Source of the DNA: NCEH01 sp002257205
GTDB taxonomy: Bacteria; Pseudomonadota; Alphaproteobacteria; Rhizobiales; Xanthobacteraceae
Reading direction: 5' to 3' (one strand)
Length of the DNA: 64,000 nucleotides
Assembly (NCBI RefSeq): GCF_043195105.1
Contig: NZ_JBAFWO010000004.1
In this document: positions 19,023 to 27,617 of the stretch, piece after piece
Layout: every line of letters begins with the position of its first letter
Numbering within the stretch: the first letter of the stretch is position 1
The notes under the pieces: model-generated
Told to the model about the DNA's origin: nothing
The model's input: only the letters and a program-made list of their open reading frames with translations
The model's database searches: none
Program-made: the position numbers and the translations under genes

Positions 19023-19726
19023 GAGCGGGCGGGCTCCGTGGTTGAGCCGGTCGCGCCGGCTTCGGTTGCGGTGCGGCCGGTTTCGGTCATCCCGGCCTGG
19101 ATGACGCTCGCATGCGCGGCCTGGGCGGCGGCCAGCGCGGTGCGGGCGGCGGGAGGCCATTTTTCCGGCTCGGCGGCGCGGCGCGCCGCGCGCTTCAGGT
19201 CCGCCGCGAGCAGGATGCCGATGGCGATGGTGGCCAGCGCGGCGCCGATCAGGGTGGGAATGGCGATGGTGCGAAGATCGTCCGCCAGCGCCCGCGCCCC
19301 GGCCTCCATGGACGCGGGATCATAGCGCACCACGACCCGCCCGATGGCCGCCGCCAGATCGTTCTCGATGCGCCGACCGACCGCGTGCGGTAGCGCGCCG
19401 GCCGGGGCGCCGACGCGCGTGGACAGGCTGCTGAACAGCACCGTCCCGCGCTCATCCAGGATGTCGATGGACTCCACCGCCGGATCGAGCCGGGCTTCGC
19501 GCGCCACCAGCTCGGACAGGGTGGTTTGAGCCGGCAAAGCGATGCCGAGGCTGGCGGCGAACTGCGCGGTGGCGGCGATGCGCTCCGCGGTGATGCTGAA
19601 TCGCGCCTCGATGGCGTTCCTATGCGCATTTTGCAGGGTGACGTAGGAGAAATACGCGCCGAACGCGACGCAGGCCGCGGCGATCATCGCGAACAATGCG
19701 ATAAGGCCCAGGGTGGTTCGGATCAT
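19019..19726 (-). CDS. Two-TM periplasmic sensor protein without output domain
   Basis: 235 residues. TM1 is TLGLIALFAMIAAACVAFGA, a periplasmic domain covers about residues 35-150, and TM2 is IPTLIGAALATIAIGILLA. A short disordered Ala/Thr-rich tail follows. The domain carries SLGIALPAQTTLSELVAREA followed by IDILDERGTVLFSS, the same pattern as in the neighbouring sensors. No kinase, cyclase or methyl-accepting region is present. The start at 19726 (MIRTTLGLI) removes 23 residues of unlikely leader. First gene of the seven-gene minus operon, and it overlaps the sensor-MFS gene by four bases. Confidence 0.7.
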   Translation of the reverse strand: MIRTTLGLIALFAMIAAACVAFGAYFSYVTLQNAHRNAIEARFSITAERIAATAQFAASLGIALPAQTTLSELVAREARLDPAVESIDILDERGTVLFSSLSTRVGAPAGALPHAVGRRIENDLAAAIGRVVVRYDPASMEAGARALADDLRTIAIPTLIGAALATIAIGILLAADLKRAARRAAEPEKWPPAARTALAAAQAAHASVIQAGMTETGRTATEAGATGSTTEPARS

Positions 19727-19884
19727 TTGTACAATCCCGCGAAGCGCTTGCACTCTGTCAGGGCAGGCGGGTGAAGGGAAGAGGCTTCGCCGCAAAGCTT
19801 TTTCAGCGCCGATGCAGTTTAGGTCTGGTTTGAAGCGGCCGGGGCGGCTAACGTCCGCCGTCTCCAGCGTATAAGCATTTTTTC
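19727..19884. promoter_or_regulatory. Divergent promoter region of the sensor/PP2C locus
   Basis: 158 bases between the first gene of the minus operon and the first gene of the plus operon. It must carry both promoters. I see no convincing operator palindrome and no GGAAC...CGTT stress promoter. Confidence 0.5.
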
Positions 19885-20631
19885 ATGCCATTCGTGAGCC
19901 GCCTTGTATTGGTTGTGATTTTCTCGGTGCTGCTGACCATCGCGGCGGTGGCCGCCGGAGCTTTCCTTGCCGGCGAACGGGTGAATGCGGAAATCGAGGA
20001 AGCCCGTGTTTCGCGCCTGCTCGGTGCGTTGCGCAGCACGACCGAGGCAAATCTTTCCATCGGACTCGCGCTGGACCAGATTTCGCCGCTCCAGTCTCGG
20101 ATTGAGCGCGAGAAGGCGAGTGATTCGTCCGTGCTCGCCATCGACATCTTCAATGCCGCCGGCAAATCAGTCTACAGCACCGACCGCGGGTCGGTGGGGG
20201 AGAGCGTGACCGAGATCTGGGCGGAGAAGCTTAAGGACGACGGCATCTGGCAGACCGACACGCGCGGCGAGACGGTGTTCGGAACCCGCTTCGAGAACGA
20301 CCTCGGCCTCGCCGGCGGCATCGCCGTGATCGTCTCGGACAAATCCCGCCAGGCGCGCGGCGACGCGCTGCATTTCGATTTGCTGAAACGCTCCGCCAGC
20401 CTCGCCTCCGGGGCGGTGGTGCTGGCCGTGCTTTCCACCCTCGCCTTCGTCTATGCCGTCACCCGCAGCTTCGACCGCGCCGCGCGGGTGCTGCGCGGCG
20501 AAGCCGGCGTGGACGCCTCCGGCCAGGGGCTGGAGCTGCTGGCGGCCCAGGCCAAGGAAACCTGGACCAAGAGCGAGCAGCGGATCGAGCGGGGATTGGC
20601 GCAATTGGGGGCGCTCGACGATGCCCATTAA
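19885..20631 (+). CDS. Two-TM periplasmic sensor protein without output domain (second copy)
   Basis: 248 residues. TM1 LVLVVIFSVLLTIAAVAAGA, a periplasmic domain to about residue 165, then TM2 SGAVVLAVLSTLAFVYAV. The C-terminal ~60 residues form a charged helix (AAQAKETWTKSEQRIERG). The sensor core holds SIGLALDQISPLQSRIEREK and AIDIFNAAGKSVYSTDRG, matching the pattern in the three related proteins of the locus. First gene of the plus operon; its stop overlaps the next start by 11 bases. Confidence 0.7.
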   Translation: MPFVSRLVLVVIFSVLLTIAAVAAGAFLAGERVNAEIEEARVSRLLGALRSTTEANLSIGLALDQISPLQSRIEREKASDSSVLAIDIFNAAGKSVYSTDRGSVGESVTEIWAEKLKDDGIWQTDTRGETVFGTRFENDLGLAGGIAVIVSDKSRQARGDALHFDLLKRSASLASGAVVLAVLSTLAFVYAVTRSFDRAARVLRGEAGVDASGQGLELLAAQAKETWTKSEQRIERGLAQLGALDDAH

Positions 20632-21451
20632 ATCGCCACGCCTATCCAAGGTGCGCGACCGCTTCATTGTGGGCCTGTTCGTGTTCCTGCTCACCCTCGC
20701 CCTCGGCGGCGGCGCCGGGGTGATGATGTTCAACGGCTTCACCCAGAAGGTGGAAGAGACCGCGCGGCGCGATGCCAATGTGATCGGCCTGTCCGTCGCC
20801 CGCGCCCTCGCGCTGCAATTCGAAAAGGCGGCCCGCTTCGGCATCCCGCTGAAACTGCTTCCGGGCGTCGAGGCCTATCTTTCGGCCACCATGGCACAGA
20901 CGCCGGGCATCTCGCGCATCGTCCTGCGCGGCCCCGACGGGCGCGAGGCGCGCTTCGCCATCGGTCCCAGCCCCGGCGGCGAAACGGTTTCCGTGCCGAT
21001 CCAGGTGGATAGCATCCAGGTCGGGCAGGTGGACGTGACCACCGCCCCCGCCACCCTCTCCACCGCCCTGTCTGCGTCGTATCTGCCGCTCGCGCTCGCG
21101 GTGGTTGCGTGCAGCATCGTCGCCGGCCTGTGCGGCGCCTTTTTCGCCGGCTCGGCCTTAGCCACGAGCCGCATTCGGCTCGCCGATGCGCTCGCCCGCA
21201 ACGCCGAGGGCGAGCTCGACAGCGGGCCCGGCGCGGCGCGCCTGGGGCAGGGCGCGATCGCCCGCGCCTATCGGGCTACCAGCGCCGGCGTCCACCGGGT
21301 GGCGGACAAATGGCTTGCGTTGCAGGCCTATGCCGAGGAGTTGCTGGCGGTGGATTTTGAAGGCGCGCTGCGGGCCGATGTAGAGCGCATCCGCCGCGAG
21401 GCGATGCCGCGCAAGCCGACGCCGTCGGCCAAGGTGGGGCGCGGCTCCTGA
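20621..21451 (+). CDS. Two-TM periplasmic sensor protein without output domain (third copy)
   Basis: 276 residues. TM1 GLFVFLLTLALGGGAGVMMF, a periplasmic domain with RFGIPLKLLPGVEAYLSATM and IVLRGPDGREARFAIG, then TM2 LPLALAVVACSIVAGLCGAFF. A ~90-residue cytoplasmic helical tail (AYRATSAGVHRVADKWLALQ) could contact a partner protein. The ATG at 20621 lies inside the end of the previous gene, and the stop overlaps the phosphatase start (TGATG), so all three genes are translationally coupled. Probably an accessory receptor of the PP2C phosphatase (inference). Confidence 0.72.
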   Translation: MPIKSPRLSKVRDRFIVGLFVFLLTLALGGGAGVMMFNGFTQKVEETARRDANVIGLSVARALALQFEKAARFGIPLKLLPGVEAYLSATMAQTPGISRIVLRGPDGREARFAIGPSPGGETVSVPIQVDSIQVGQVDVTTAPATLSTALSASYLPLALAVVACSIVAGLCGAFFAGSALATSRIRLADALARNAEGELDSGPGAARLGQGAIARAYRATSAGVHRVADKWLALQAYAEELLAVDFEGALRADVERIRREAMPRKPTPSAKVGRGS

Positions 21452-23499
21452 TGCTTCTGCGCACCCGAATCACGCTGATCGTCGCTCTGGGCTTCCTGAC
21501 CCTGATCGCCACCTTCTGGGGCGCGAGCATCGTGCGCGACCGGCTGGAGGAAGCCCGCACCTCGGACATCGCCATTTCCGGCCAATCCGCCCTGTGGCGC
21601 GAGATTGTCACGGTGCAGGTGGCCGAACTCGACCAGCGGCTCGGACGCATCGTCGATTCCAGCCCGGTGCGGCTTGCATTGGCGCTGAACGATCGCTCGG
21701 GCATCCTGGCGGCCCTGTCGGATCTCGGCGTCGGTACCGATTCGGCGCTCAGTTTCGAAGTGGTGGCCGCCGACCGCGAAATCCTGTTTTCCGCCGGCCT
21801 CGCCGCCGGGCGCAACATCCTCGACGCCGGCAGCCTCGACCGCGCCCAGGCCGGCGAACGCATCGGCGGCCTGCGGTCCACCGCCGCCGACCAGGTGATG
21901 GTGGTGGCGACGCGCGTCATCACCCTCCAGAACGCAGGGCGGGCGGTGGTCGTGCTCGGGCGCGACGTCTCCTCCGCGGTGCAGCGCTTCTCCGCCAGCA
22001 CCCAATCGGCCGCGACACTGCTGACCCTGCGCGACCGGATCGCCGCCACCACAGATGCCGCGCTGTGGGCGCGGGCGGCACCCGTGGTCGCGCCGCGCCA
22101 GGCGCTGTACGAGCGGATCGAGCTCGCGCCCTTGACCTATTCCGTGGTCAACGTGCCCGTGGAAGACATCAATGGCGGTGTGATCGGCGGCCTCGTCTCG
22201 CTGAAGGACACCACCGCCGCCTGGGCAGCTGCGAGCATGCTGCGCAGCTGGGCGATAGGGCTTGGAATTCTCCTTCTGTTGATCGGCGTGATCGGGGTGA
22301 ACGGCTTCCTGTGGTATTCCTTCCGGCCGCTGGAGGATGCCATCGACGTGCTTCAGGCGCTATCGCGGGGCGATACCTCGGTGACGCTGGAGCGCACCGG
22401 CAAGGACGAGATCGGCCGCATCGCCGAGGCAGTGGTCGGCCTGCGCGGAAACGTGCAGGCGCTCGCCGAAAGCCGGCGCCAGCGCGACCGGGTCCGCCGC
22501 CGCCAGGAAACCGTCATCTCGCGCGAGTTGAAGGCCCTCGCCGACGCGCTGGACGCCAGCGACCGCGAGGAGGTGTTGGCGCTGCTCCAATCCGGCGAGC
22601 AGCAGGAGAATGACGACGAGCTGCGCCGTGTGGCGCGCGTGCTGCACGATCTCTCCCGCCGCATCGTGGAGCAATACACCCGCCTCTCCGCCATGGTGGT
22701 GGAATTGCGCGAAGCCCTGATCACCAAGACCAAGCTCGCCGGCCTCCAGCAGGAGCTGGAGATCGCCCGCCAGGTCCAGCTCGCGATCCTGCCAAAGGAA
22801 TTCTCGCCCGATCCGCGCGTGACCGTGGACGGCAGCATGACCCCGGCGCGCGAGGTGGGCGGCGACTTCTACGATTATTTCCTGATCGACAAATCCACCC
22901 TCGGCTTCGTGGTGGCGGACGTCTCCGGCAAGGGCGTGCCGGCGGCGCTGTTCATGGCCATTTCCCGCACCCTGCTGCGCTCCACCGCCCTGTTCGAGCG
23001 CTCGCCGGCCGGCTGCGTGCGCCGCCTCAACGATCTGCTGGCGGTGGAAAACGAGCAGATGCTGTTCGTGACCCTGTTCTACGGCGTGCTGGACCTGGAA
23101 ACCGGCCGGCTGAGCTTCGTGAACGCCGGGCACAATTTGCCCTACCGCATCAGCCGCGACGGGGCGCTGTCCACCTTGCCGAGCACGGCCGGCATGGCGG
23201 TCGCGGTGCTGGAGGGCTTCGTCTATGTTCAGCACGAGATGCAGCTCGCGCCGGGCGACACCCTGTTCCTGTTCACCGACGGCGTCACGGAAGCGTTCGA
23301 CGTCGACGACGAGCCCTATGGCGAGGGCCGGTTGGAAAGCCTGCTGTCCCAGGGGGTCAATACCGGCCACGTGCCGGAGGTGGCCGAGCGCGTGCTCGCC
23401 TCGATCCATGCGTTCGAGCGCGGCGCCCCGCAGGCCGACGACATCACCTGCCTGACGCTGCGCTATTTCGGCGGCAGCGGATCACACGCGGTGTACTGA
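21451..23499 (+). CDS. Membrane SpoIIE/RsbU-type PP2C serine phosphatase with sensor and HAMP domains
   Basis: 682 residues. TM1 ITLIVALGFLTLIATFWGAS, a large periplasmic domain (about 30-265), TM2 AIGLGILLLLIGVIGVNGF, a HAMP domain (RPLEDAIDVLQALSRGD), a long coiled coil, then the phosphatase from about 440. PP2C metal motifs are complete: VGGDFYDYF, VVADVSGKGVPAALFMAI, VNAGHNLPY, LFLFTDGVTEAF and QADDITCL. In Rsb-type systems such enzymes dephosphorylate the STAS antagonist and so free the target from the RsbW kinase; both partners are in the divergent operon. The start is fixed by the TGATG overlap. Last gene of its operon. Confidence 0.9.
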   Translation: MLLRTRITLIVALGFLTLIATFWGASIVRDRLEEARTSDIAISGQSALWREIVTVQVAELDQRLGRIVDSSPVRLALALNDRSGILAALSDLGVGTDSALSFEVVAADREILFSAGLAAGRNILDAGSLDRAQAGERIGGLRSTAADQVMVVATRVITLQNAGRAVVVLGRDVSSAVQRFSASTQSAATLLTLRDRIAATTDAALWARAAPVVAPRQALYERIELAPLTYSVVNVPVEDINGGVIGGLVSLKDTTAAWAAASMLRSWAIGLGILLLLIGVIGVNGFLWYSFRPLEDAIDVLQALSRGDTSVTLERTGKDEIGRIAEAVVGLRGNVQALAESRRQRDRVRRRQETVISRELKALADALDASDREEVLALLQSGEQQENDDELRRVARVLHDLSRRIVEQYTRLSAMVVELREALITKTKLAGLQQELEIARQVQLAILPKEFSPDPRVTVDGSMTPAREVGGDFYDYFLIDKSTLGFVVADVSGKGVPAALFMAISRTLLRSTALFERSPAGCVRRLNDLLAVENEQMLFVTLFYGVLDLETGRLSFVNAGHNLPYRISRDGALSTLPSTAGMAVAVLEGFVYVQHEMQLAPGDTLFLFTDGVTEAFDVDDEPYGEGRLESLLSQGVNTGHVPEVAERVLASIHAFERGAPQADDITCLTLRYFGGSGSHAVY

Positions 23500-23562
23500 C
23501 CGGACGTTCGCGCCCGGAAGAAGAAGAGCCCGCCCTTCAAGAGCGGGCCGAGGAGAGACGCC

Positions 23563-24786
23563 GTGCATACGACCCTGGAACCCGGCCGGATCAGCCGGGG
23601 CGAAGTTGCGACCATCGGCGCCGTGGGCGCCGCGCATTTCGTCAGCCACATCCTTCAACTCGCCCTTGCCCCGCTGTTCCTGGTGATGCGGGACGATCTC
23701 GGCGTGTCGTTCACCGAGCTCGGGCTCATCCTCTCCATTTTCTATCTGTTCTCCGGTGCCGGCCAGGTGCTCGCCGGCGTGCTGGTGGACCGGTTCGGCG
23801 CCGACCGGCTGCTGCTGTGCGGCATCGTGCTGCAATCGGCCTCCATCGCCGCGCTCGGCGCCGCGCCGAGCTATGCCGCCATGCTGCCGCTCGCCATGCT
23901 GGCCGGGCTCGGCAACAGCGTCTATCACCCGGCCGACCTGTCGATTCTCAGCCATCGGGTGGGCGGCAAGCGGCTCGGACGCGCGTTCGCCGCCCATGTG
24001 ATCTTCGGCAATATCGGCTTTGCCCTTTCGCCCATCGTCTCGGGCGGGCTGGCGATCGCCTATGGCTGGCGCGCCGCGCTGATCATCCTCGGGGTGGCGT
24101 GCCTGTGCGTCGCCGTGGGCCTGATGTGCACCCGTTCCGTGCTGCGCACCCCCTCCCATGCCGAGCGCCGCGCGGACCCTGCCGGAGGCCCCGCCCCAAG
24201 CTTCATGCACATATTGATGACGCCGGTGGTGCTGCTTGCCTTCCTCTATTTCGTCTTGTCCGCCATGTCGCTGGTGGGGGTGCAGAACTTCTCCATCGCC
24301 GCCTTGCAGGAAGGCTTCGGCGTCTCCGCCGCCATCGCCGCGTTCGCCGTCACGGCCTATCAGATCGGCCAGGCGGTGGGTGTCGCCGCCGGCGGCTGGC
24401 TCGCCGACCGCATCACGCGCCATCATGTGGTGGCGATGATCGGCCTCTCGGTCGCGGCGCTGATGTGCGTGCTGCTCGGCTTCCTCGCCTATGGGCCGGC
24501 GGCCGCCGTGGGGCTGCTGACGCTGATCGGGGCGTCGGTGGGCGTCACCATGCCTTCGCGCGACGTGCTGGTGCGCCGCGCCGCCGCGTCCGGCTCGACC
24601 GGCAAGGTGTTCGGCGTGGTCTATTCGGGCTATGACATCGGCTCGCTGATCGGCCCGCTGGTCTATGGCCTGCTGCTGGATCACCATCTGACCCATGTGG
24701 TGTTCATGGCCGCCGCGATCCCGCTGGCGCTCGCCGTCGTCACCGTGGTCGGCGTGAAGGGTAAGGGCGCCCCGCACGCCGCCTGA
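23563..24786 (+). CDS. MFS transporter, fosmidomycin-resistance (Fsr)-like
   Basis: 407 residues, 12 TM segments. The family-typical stretches are AHFVSHILQLALAPLFLVMR near the N-terminus and GLGNSVYHPADLSILSH in the first half, close to the Fsr group of drug/metabolite exporters. A central soluble loop (SHAERRADPAGG) separates the halves. The GTG/ATG context MHTTLEPG follows GAGGAGAG. A GCCCGC/GCGGGC hairpin without T-tract sits just upstream (about 23529-23549). The gene may be read from its own promoter or by read-through from the phosphatase operon 63 bases upstream. The substrate is unknown. Confidence 0.85.
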   Translation: MHTTLEPGRISRGEVATIGAVGAAHFVSHILQLALAPLFLVMRDDLGVSFTELGLILSIFYLFSGAGQVLAGVLVDRFGADRLLLCGIVLQSASIAALGAAPSYAAMLPLAMLAGLGNSVYHPADLSILSHRVGGKRLGRAFAAHVIFGNIGFALSPIVSGGLAIAYGWRAALIILGVACLCVAVGLMCTRSVLRTPSHAERRADPAGGPAPSFMHILMTPVVLLAFLYFVLSAMSLVGVQNFSIAALQEGFGVSAAIAAFAVTAYQIGQAVGVAAGGWLADRITRHHVVAMIGLSVAALMCVLLGFLAYGPAAAVGLLTLIGASVGVTMPSRDVLVRRAAASGSTGKVFGVVYSGYDIGSLIGPLVYGLLLDHHLTHVVFMAAAIPLALAVVTVVGVKGKGAPHAA

Positions 24787-24796
24787 GGGTCTCCCA

Positions 24797-24819
24797 GGCG
24801 CCGGTCGAGGGCCGGCGCC
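24797..24819. terminator. Possible bidirectional terminator between convergent genes
   Basis: 8-bp perfect stem GGCGCCGG/CCGGCGCC with a 7-nt loop in the 34-base gap between the convergent MFS and FAD-oxidase genes. There is no clear T-tract on either strand. Confidence 0.4.
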
Positions 24820-24820
24820 G

Positions 24821-26278
24821 TCAGTTGGCGCCGGGCAAGAGCACCTTGCCGGGGTTCAGCAGCCCGGCCGGATCGAGCGCGCGCTTTACCGCGGCCATCA
24901 TCTCCAGCGCCACCGGATCCTTGTAGAGGCGCAATTCCTCGCGCTTGAGCAGGCCGATGCCGTGCTCGGCCGAGATCGAGCCGCCGAGCGCGGCGACGAG
25001 ATCGTGGACGAGGCGGTTGAACGCCTCCCATTCGGCGATGAAGTCCGCCTTGTCCATGCCCACCGGCTGGCTCAGGTTGAAATGGATGTTCCCGTCGCCC
25101 ATGTGGCCGAAGCCGCACACCCGCACCCCCGGCATATGCGCTTCGCACAGGCGGCTCGCCTCGGTGTAGAAATCCGGCACCCGCGACACCGGCACGGAGA
25201 CATCGTGCTTGATGGAGCCGCCCTCGAATTTCTGCGCCTCGGGCAGGGTTTCGCGCAGCTTCCACAGCGCTTGCGCCTGCGCCTCGCTCGCGGCGATCAC
25301 GGCGTCCTCGATCTCGCCGACCTCCATCGCCTGTTCGAGCACCCCTTCGGCGAGCGCGGCGAGATCGTCCACCAGGCGGGTAGAGGTCAGTTCTGCCAGC
25401 ACGTAATAGGCATGGCGCAGGCCGAGCGGGCGCACCGTGCCGGGAATGTGCTTCAGCACGGTCTCGATGCAATAATCGGACAGAAGCTCGAAGCCCGTCA
25501 GGCTGTCGCTGGCGAGCGCGCGCATGCGGCGGAACAGGGCGAGCGCGGCTTCCACGCTCGGCAGGCCGATGAAGGCGGTGGAGCGCTGGCGCGGGCGCGG
25601 GAACAGGCGCAGCGTCGCGGCGGTGATGATGCCGAGCGTGCCTTCCGAGCCGATGAACAGATCGCGCAAATCGTAGCCGGTATTGTCCTTGCGCAGGCGC
25701 GAGAGGCCGTTCCAGAGCCGCCCGTCCGGCAGCACCACTTCCAGGCCGAGCGTCAATTCGCGCATGTTCCCATAACGCAGAACCGCGACCCCGCCGGCAT
25801 TGGTGGCAAGATTCCCGCCGATGCGGCAGGTGCCTTCGGAGGCGATGGAGAGGGGGAACAGGCAGTCCGCTGCGCGCGCGGCTTCCTGCACCGCGTGGAG
25901 CGTGCAGCCGGCTTCCACCGTGGCGGTCTGATCGGTCGGGTCGATGTCGCGGATGCGGTCGAGGCGGTTCAGCGAGAGCAGCATTTCGCCGAATGGCGTC
26001 TGCCCGCCCACCACGCCGGTATTACCGCCCTGGGCAACCAAAGGTAGGCCGGCCTCGGCGCATTGGGCGACGCAGAAGGCGACCTCTTCCGCCGTTCCGG
26101 GCCGCAGAACGGCGGGCGCCTCGCCCTGGAACAGGCCGCGCGTCTCCACCAGATAGGGCGCCGCCTCGGGGCCGGGGGGCACCACATAGCGCGCGCCGAT
26201 GCGGTCGGCGATCCGCTCCAGGACGCCGGCGACGGTGGTGGCGGGGAGATGGCGGAGGGGGGGCGCGATGCTCGACAT
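24821..26278 (-). CDS. FAD-binding oxidoreductase (D-lactate/D-2-hydroxyglutarate dehydrogenase family)
   Basis: 485 residues. The N-terminal PCMH FAD domain shows LPLVAQGGNTGVVGGQTP and IGGNLATNAGGVAVLRYGNM. The C-terminal FAD-oxidase domain has the metal-binding GFGHMGDGNIHFN and SAEHGIGLLKR, typical of the GlcD/D2HGDH/DLD group. It oxidises a D-2-hydroxyacid (2-hydroxyglutarate or lactate most likely) and passes electrons to a quinone or flavoprotein. Single gene, convergent with the MFS gene. GlcE/GlcF partners are absent, which favours a stand-alone dehydrogenase over glycolate oxidase. Confidence 0.88.
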   Translation of the reverse strand: MSSIAPPLRHLPATTVAGVLERIADRIGARYVVPPGPEAAPYLVETRGLFQGEAPAVLRPGTAEEVAFCVAQCAEAGLPLVAQGGNTGVVGGQTPFGEMLLSLNRLDRIRDIDPTDQTATVEAGCTLHAVQEAARAADCLFPLSIASEGTCRIGGNLATNAGGVAVLRYGNMRELTLGLEVVLPDGRLWNGLSRLRKDNTGYDLRDLFIGSEGTLGIITAATLRLFPRPRQRSTAFIGLPSVEAALALFRRMRALASDSLTGFELLSDYCIETVLKHIPGTVRPLGLRHAYYVLAELTSTRLVDDLAALAEGVLEQAMEVGEIEDAVIAASEAQAQALWKLRETLPEAQKFEGGSIKHDVSVPVSRVPDFYTEASRLCEAHMPGVRVCGFGHMGDGNIHFNLSQPVGMDKADFIAEWEAFNRLVHDLVAALGGSISAEHGIGLLKREELRLYKDPVALEMMAAVKRALDPAGLLNPGKVLLPGAN

Positions 26279-26408
26279 CGCGGCACACTGGAACAGGCGC
26301 GCGTTCCGGGCAAGAGCGTCGCGGCCGCTTGCGCTGGGGCAGATCTAGCGCCCGCGCCGATCAGCTTGCGTCGCAAGCCGGTCGGATAACGCGTTCTCTC
26401 ATAAATGT

Positions 26409-26966
26409 TTAGACGCCGAGGCGGGCCTTCAACCGGGCGAGGGCGCGGGTGAAGACGGCGGTATCGTTCACCGCGCGCGACAGCACCAGCGCCCCCTGGA
26501 TGGAGAGCACCGCATCTTCCGAAAGGTCCGCGGCCGCGTCCGGCGCGCGTCCGGCGCGCACCAGCGCGTCGCGCAGCGCCTCGCGCCAGCGGGCGAAATA
26601 ATCCCCCACCGCGAAGGCGAACCGCTCGCGGGTCTCGCCGAGCGCGAACGCGCCCACCACGCACACGCGCTGGCCGGACCGGAAATAGGCATCGGTGGCG
26701 GCGATCATCCGCGCGATGGCGGCGGCGGCGTCCTCATCCTCGCGCAGGGGGCGATAGACCTCGTCCTCGAACCAGCGGTCGACATGGGCGAGGACGGCAT
26801 TGGCCATCTCCTCCTTCCCGCCGGGGAAGAAGTGATAGAGGCTGCCTTTGCCGAGCCCGGTGCGGGCCTGGATGATGGCCAGGCTCGCGCCCTCGAAGCC
26901 GTGTTCGCGGAACACTTCTCCGAGGGCGGGCAACACATCCTCACGCTCGTGGACGATCTTCGCCAT
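26409..26966 (-). CDS. TetR-family transcriptional regulator
   Basis: 185 residues. The N-terminal helix-turn-helix is FEGASLAIIQARTGLGKGSL then YHFFPGGKEEM, the standard TetR DNA-binding unit. The C-terminal ligand domain is of the YxaF/LmrA-like type with a Cys in QRVCVVGAFALGETR. The start at 26966 overlaps the stop of the NTF2-like gene by one base (TAATG), so the two form an operon. The tandem near-palindromes at 27456-27490 upstream of that operon are the likely autoregulatory operator. The inducer could be an electrophile or oxidised compound (inference only). Confidence 0.85.
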   Translation of the reverse strand: MAKIVHEREDVLPALGEVFREHGFEGASLAIIQARTGLGKGSLYHFFPGGKEEMANAVLAHVDRWFEDEVYRPLREDEDAAAAIARMIAATDAYFRSGQRVCVVGAFALGETRERFAFAVGDYFARWREALRDALVRAGRAPDAAADLSEDAVLSIQGALVLSRAVNDTAVFTRALARLKARLGV

Positions 26967-27445
26967 TACAATCCAAGTTCGGTGAGGCCGGGATAATCCG
27001 CCGGGCGGGGGCCCTGCGGCCACAGGAATTTGCGCTCGGAGGCGGCGATCTTCACATCATTGATGCTGGCCTGGCGCCAGCGCATGAGGCCGTTCGCGTC
27101 GAACTCCCAATTCTCATTGCCGTAGGCGCGATACCACTGGTCTTCCGCATCGCGCCATTCGTACTGGAAGCGCACGGCGATGCGGTTCTCGTGGAACGCC
27201 CACAATTCCTTGATGAGCCGGTAGTCCTGCTCCTTCTGCCACTTGCGGGTGAGGAATTCGACGATCGCGGGACGGCCGGCGAAGAAGTCGGACCGGTTAC
27301 GCCACACGCTGTCGGGCGTATAGGCGAGCGAGACGCGGACCGGATCCTGGGAATTCCAGGCATCCTCGGCGCCGCGCGCCTTCTTGGCGGCGGTCTCGAA
27401 AGTGAAGGGCGGGAAGGGGGGACGGGGTTCGGGCGCCTCGGACAT
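26966..27445 (-). CDS. NTF2-like DUF1348 protein
   Basis: 159 residues. The sequence ARGAEDAWNSQDPVRVSLAY ... DSVWRNRSDFFAGR ... WAFHENRIAVRFQYEWRD is characteristic of DUF1348, a nuclear transport factor 2-like (SnoaL-like) fold, often annotated 'nuclear transport factor 2 family'. Catalytic or binding role unknown. The start MSEAPEPRPP at 27445 follows AGGAAC. It is the first gene of an operon with the TetR gene, so it is probably the regulator's controlled stress or detoxification product. Confidence 0.85.
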   Translation of the reverse strand: MSEAPEPRPPFPPFTFETAAKKARGAEDAWNSQDPVRVSLAYTPDSVWRNRSDFFAGRPAIVEFLTRKWQKEQDYRLIKELWAFHENRIAVRFQYEWRDAEDQWYRAYGNENWEFDANGLMRWRQASINDVKIAASERKFLWPQGPRPADYPGLTELGL

Positions 27446-27455
27446 GATCTGTTCC

Positions 27456-27490
27456 TGTACCGAATGGTCTTTAATGTACTGATTGGTACA
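27456..27490. promoter_or_regulatory. Tandem operator-like sites for the TetR regulator
   Basis: TGTACTGATTGGTACA (27475-27490) is a 16-bp site with perfect 5-bp arms. A related site TGTACCGAATGGTCTT lies at 27456-27471, 19 bp centre to centre. Both sit between the NTF2-TetR start (27445) and the OhrR-like gene and resemble NemR/LmrA-type TetR operators. Confidence 0.65.
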
Positions 27491-27617
27491 AGTATCGGAA
27501 AACCCTGTCAAGCGGCGCGAAATCCAGCCGGCTCAGCATCGCTTGCCATTATATCGCGTGCGATTTAATATGGATGTGGACGATGCCTTAAGGGCATTGC
27601 GCCCGCGAGGACCGGTC

